This document shows positions 7,875-11,044 of a DNA stretch of 11,044 nt, one piece after another. The first letter of the stretch is position 1; every line of letters starts with the position of its first letter. The translations under genes and the position numbers were made by a program. The stretch is from Aquiluna sp. (GTDB taxonomy: Bacteria; Actinomycetota; Actinomycetes; Actinomycetales; Microbacteriaceae). Below the pieces are notes generated by a model. The model worked only from the letters and a program-made list of their open reading frames with translations. It had not been told where the DNA came from and searched no databases. Where the stretch lies: the NCBI GenBank assembly GCA_018402615.1, contig JAGYIH010000025.1:1-11044 (forward strand), given 5' to 3'.

Positions 7875-8905
7875 TTACGCTCTCCTTGCTCTTAGGTAGA
7901 TGTCTTTTCCAGCATTTTGTTTTCCCACAATTTCAAGGCCTACCGCTTGAGGCATGCTTTACCCAATGTCTTCAAGGCTGAGCGTGGTTGTAACCAAGCA
8001 GCATGGGCGCCAGGTAGATGATGATTTCATCCACCAGGCCAGACTTTACGAACTCGCTGGCAACCTTTGGTCCACCTTCAACCCAGACCTCTTGGCTCAA
8101 TCGACCAAAGCTCAGCCAGCGCTTGCTCTGGAGAGCGCGACCGGATTTGAATCGTCTGGCCTTGTCGTTAAAGAGCCTTAGACGTCTGGAAGAAGCTCAC
8201 ACGCTCACCCAGCACCACTCGCAGCGGCTGGTTTCCGTAGCCAACTGCCATCGGGTCTTCTCGCGGTTAGCTCTGGATCATCGGCAACTGCGGTGCCGGT
8301 GCCAGCAGATCGCCTCCACCTCGGAGCGCTTCAGGTGGTATCCGCCCTGGACTCTGGTCCACTGATCCACTGGCTGAAAAATTTGCCATCATGGGCGCGG
8401 TGCGACCATCTAAGCTCGACGCCCACTTAAGAATCACATGGGTCGCTGGTTTCGATTTGCGGTTAGCCAGATTACCCTGGTCCTCGGCCTGAGACAGAAG
8501 CACACCCCGGAATCACCTCGACACCCCCGCGTCGCGAATGCTTGGACCCCTGACCTGAAACCTCGCCCCGGGTCACTAGCCGCCAGAGCACACGCGAGCG
8601 ATACCAGCGTCAGGGTGCTTGAGCGCAGGGCCCGGTTCTACCGTGGTGATTGCATGGTTCGAGTGATACAACCGCGGTGTGGTTTTCTCGGCAGAGTTGT
8701 TCCACCCGAGTTTCCAAAAAGGCTGTTCCGGGGCCATCACCTCGGCGTGGTCGCTCCCGGCACCCTCGTGCCAACCCTCTGCGACAATTTGACCTTCGGA
8801 ATTTAGAATAACCACCAACCTGGGGTTTACACCAACCGCTGGACCGCGCAAGCCAAGCTCCAAGGCACGCTGCATAGCGTCCTCGTATAGCTTGGCGGTT
8901 TCCAT
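7875..8905 (-). pseudogene. ribD: ribD, bifunctional pyrimidine deaminase/reductase, frameshifted as given
   Basis: RibD deaminates and reduces the GTP-derived pyrimidine intermediate of riboflavin synthesis. The chosen ATG (8905) has GGAAGG just upstream and begins METAKLYEDAMQRALELG; a GTG at 8929 in the same frame is less likely. The deaminase zinc site is present but split between frames: HAE at 8741-8749 in the start frame, and EPCNHHGRTGPC at 8625-8660 in another. The reductase domain follows with HVILKWASSLDGRTA (first frame again), EGGPKVASEF (third frame, near 8045-8079) and a C-terminal KDIYLRARRA in the second frame, ending at TAA 7875-7877 immediately before the ribE ATG. At least six shifts are required. 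The 1031-nt span is near the family length but not divisible by three. It is the first gene after the FMN riboswitch. Confidence 0.88.
7882..7887 (-). promoter_or_regulatory. Shine-Dalgarno site of ribE, inside the ribD 3' end
   Basis: AAGGAG lies 7 nt before the ribE ATG and overlaps the last codons of ribD. This fixes the ribE start and shows ribD and ribE are tightly coupled (stop codon directly followed by ATG). Confidence 0.75.
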
Positions 8906-8949
8906 TTGGCCTTCCCTGGTGCGTAACACACAGCACCGCAGGGCACGGC

Positions 8950-8981
8950 AACAAAATCTAGAGGCGCCAAAATAGCGCCTC
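8950..8981 (-). terminator. Intrinsic terminator-like hairpin after the FMN aptamer
   Basis: On the minus strand a perfect 7-bp stem GAGGCGC/GCGCCTC closes a 7-nt loop (arms at 8975-8981 and 8961-8967), followed 3 nt later by ATTTTGTT. It begins 2 nt after the closing stem of the FMN aptamer and lies about 45 nt before the ribD start. This is the usual place for the expression platform of a transcription-attenuating riboswitch. I did not identify the competing antiterminator strand with certainty. Confidence 0.75.
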
Positions 8982-8983
8982 GA

Positions 8984-9125
8984 GTTCTTCTACCATCCGG
9001 ACTTTTACCGTCGGTCTCGGATTTTCACCGAGTCAACCGCCTGAAGCTTCATCGCTGGCTGCGATGTTTCCAGTCGGGTCGCGGACTTTAACCGCCGGTT
9101 CAGATTTTCACTGACCCCGAAGAAC
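8984..9125 (-). promoter_or_regulatory. FMN riboswitch (RFN element)
   Basis: This leader RNA binds flavin mononucleotide and shuts off riboflavin genes when FMN is plentiful. The conserved RFN blocks are in order on the minus strand: the closing-stem strand GTTCTTC (9119-9125) followed by GGGG, ACCGGCGGT (9091-9099), a GTCCGCGACCC stretch, a variable GACTCGGTGAAAATCCGAG hairpin, ACCGACGGT (9007-9015), AGTCCGGATGG (8993-9003) and the pairing strand GAAGAAC (8984-8990). The 7-bp P1 stem is perfect. It precedes a terminator-like hairpin and ribD, giving a complete attenuator. No convincing -10/-35 pair could be chosen in the 40 nt between it and the trpS stop. Unlike the rib genes it controls, this element shows no indel damage. 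Confidence 0.96.
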
Positions 9126-9165
9126 TGTGCAGATAGAACAATACTCTTTTGGGGTGGGAAATTCC

Positions 9166-10982
<1,817 letters not shown>

Positions 10983-11044
10983 GCTGACAAACCTAGGAGC
11001 TAAATCAGTGCGTAAAGGTCTGAACCTCTAAGTTCCACGGTTAT

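Noticed and set aside
8610..8954. A 114-codon minus-strand frame overlapping the ribD start
   Set aside because: Only its C-terminal part (the EPCNHHGRTGPC zinc motif) is real RibD sequence; the N-terminal part is out of frame with RibD.

Overview
The window looks like chromosomal DNA from an actinobacterium of moderate GC, most likely a Microbacteriaceae-type organism. This rests on the xthA-trpS pair, the ribD-ribE-ribBA-ribH order behind an FMN riboswitch, the style of the protein sequences and frequent TTG/GTG starts. No tRNA, rRNA, insertion sequence, CRISPR array or phage gene is visible. Everything except the folD fragment at the left edge is on the minus strand, so the order below follows transcription, from high to low coordinates.

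Region 1 (about 9166-10982): xthA (exonuclease III/AP endonuclease family) and trpS (tryptophanyl-tRNA synthetase) are intact and separated by 8 nt. Region 2 (about 5615-9125): an FMN riboswitch, a terminator-like hairpin and the riboflavin operon ribD, ribE, ribBA, ribH. All four rib genes are recognisable and retain most family motifs, but every one is broken by many small indels, so conserved segments jump among all three minus-strand frames. The riboswitch and the genes on both sides are clean. This suggests a patch of poor consensus sequence more than real gene decay.

Region 3 (5194-5571): a small intact four-helix membrane protein with a strong ribosome binding site. Region 4 (358-5140): a tightly packed set of an orphan adenine-methyltransferase-like protein, an ABC exporter half-transporter, kynureninase (kynU) and tryptophan 2,3-dioxygenase (kynA). 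Two of its junctions are 4-nt stop/start overlaps. KynA and KynU are the first and third steps from tryptophan to anthranilate; the formamidase for the middle step is not in the window. Region 5 (1-374): the 3' end of folD, convergent with kynA and overlapping its 3' end by 17 bp.

Together the window holds tryptophan charging and tryptophan breakdown on either side of FMN-controlled riboflavin synthesis. No clear terminator was seen from ribH to kynA, so read-through from the riboswitch into the kyn cluster is possible but unproven. I found no convincing new defence or mobile system. The points most worth checking are the frameshifted rib patch and the methyltransferase-exporter-kynUA operon.
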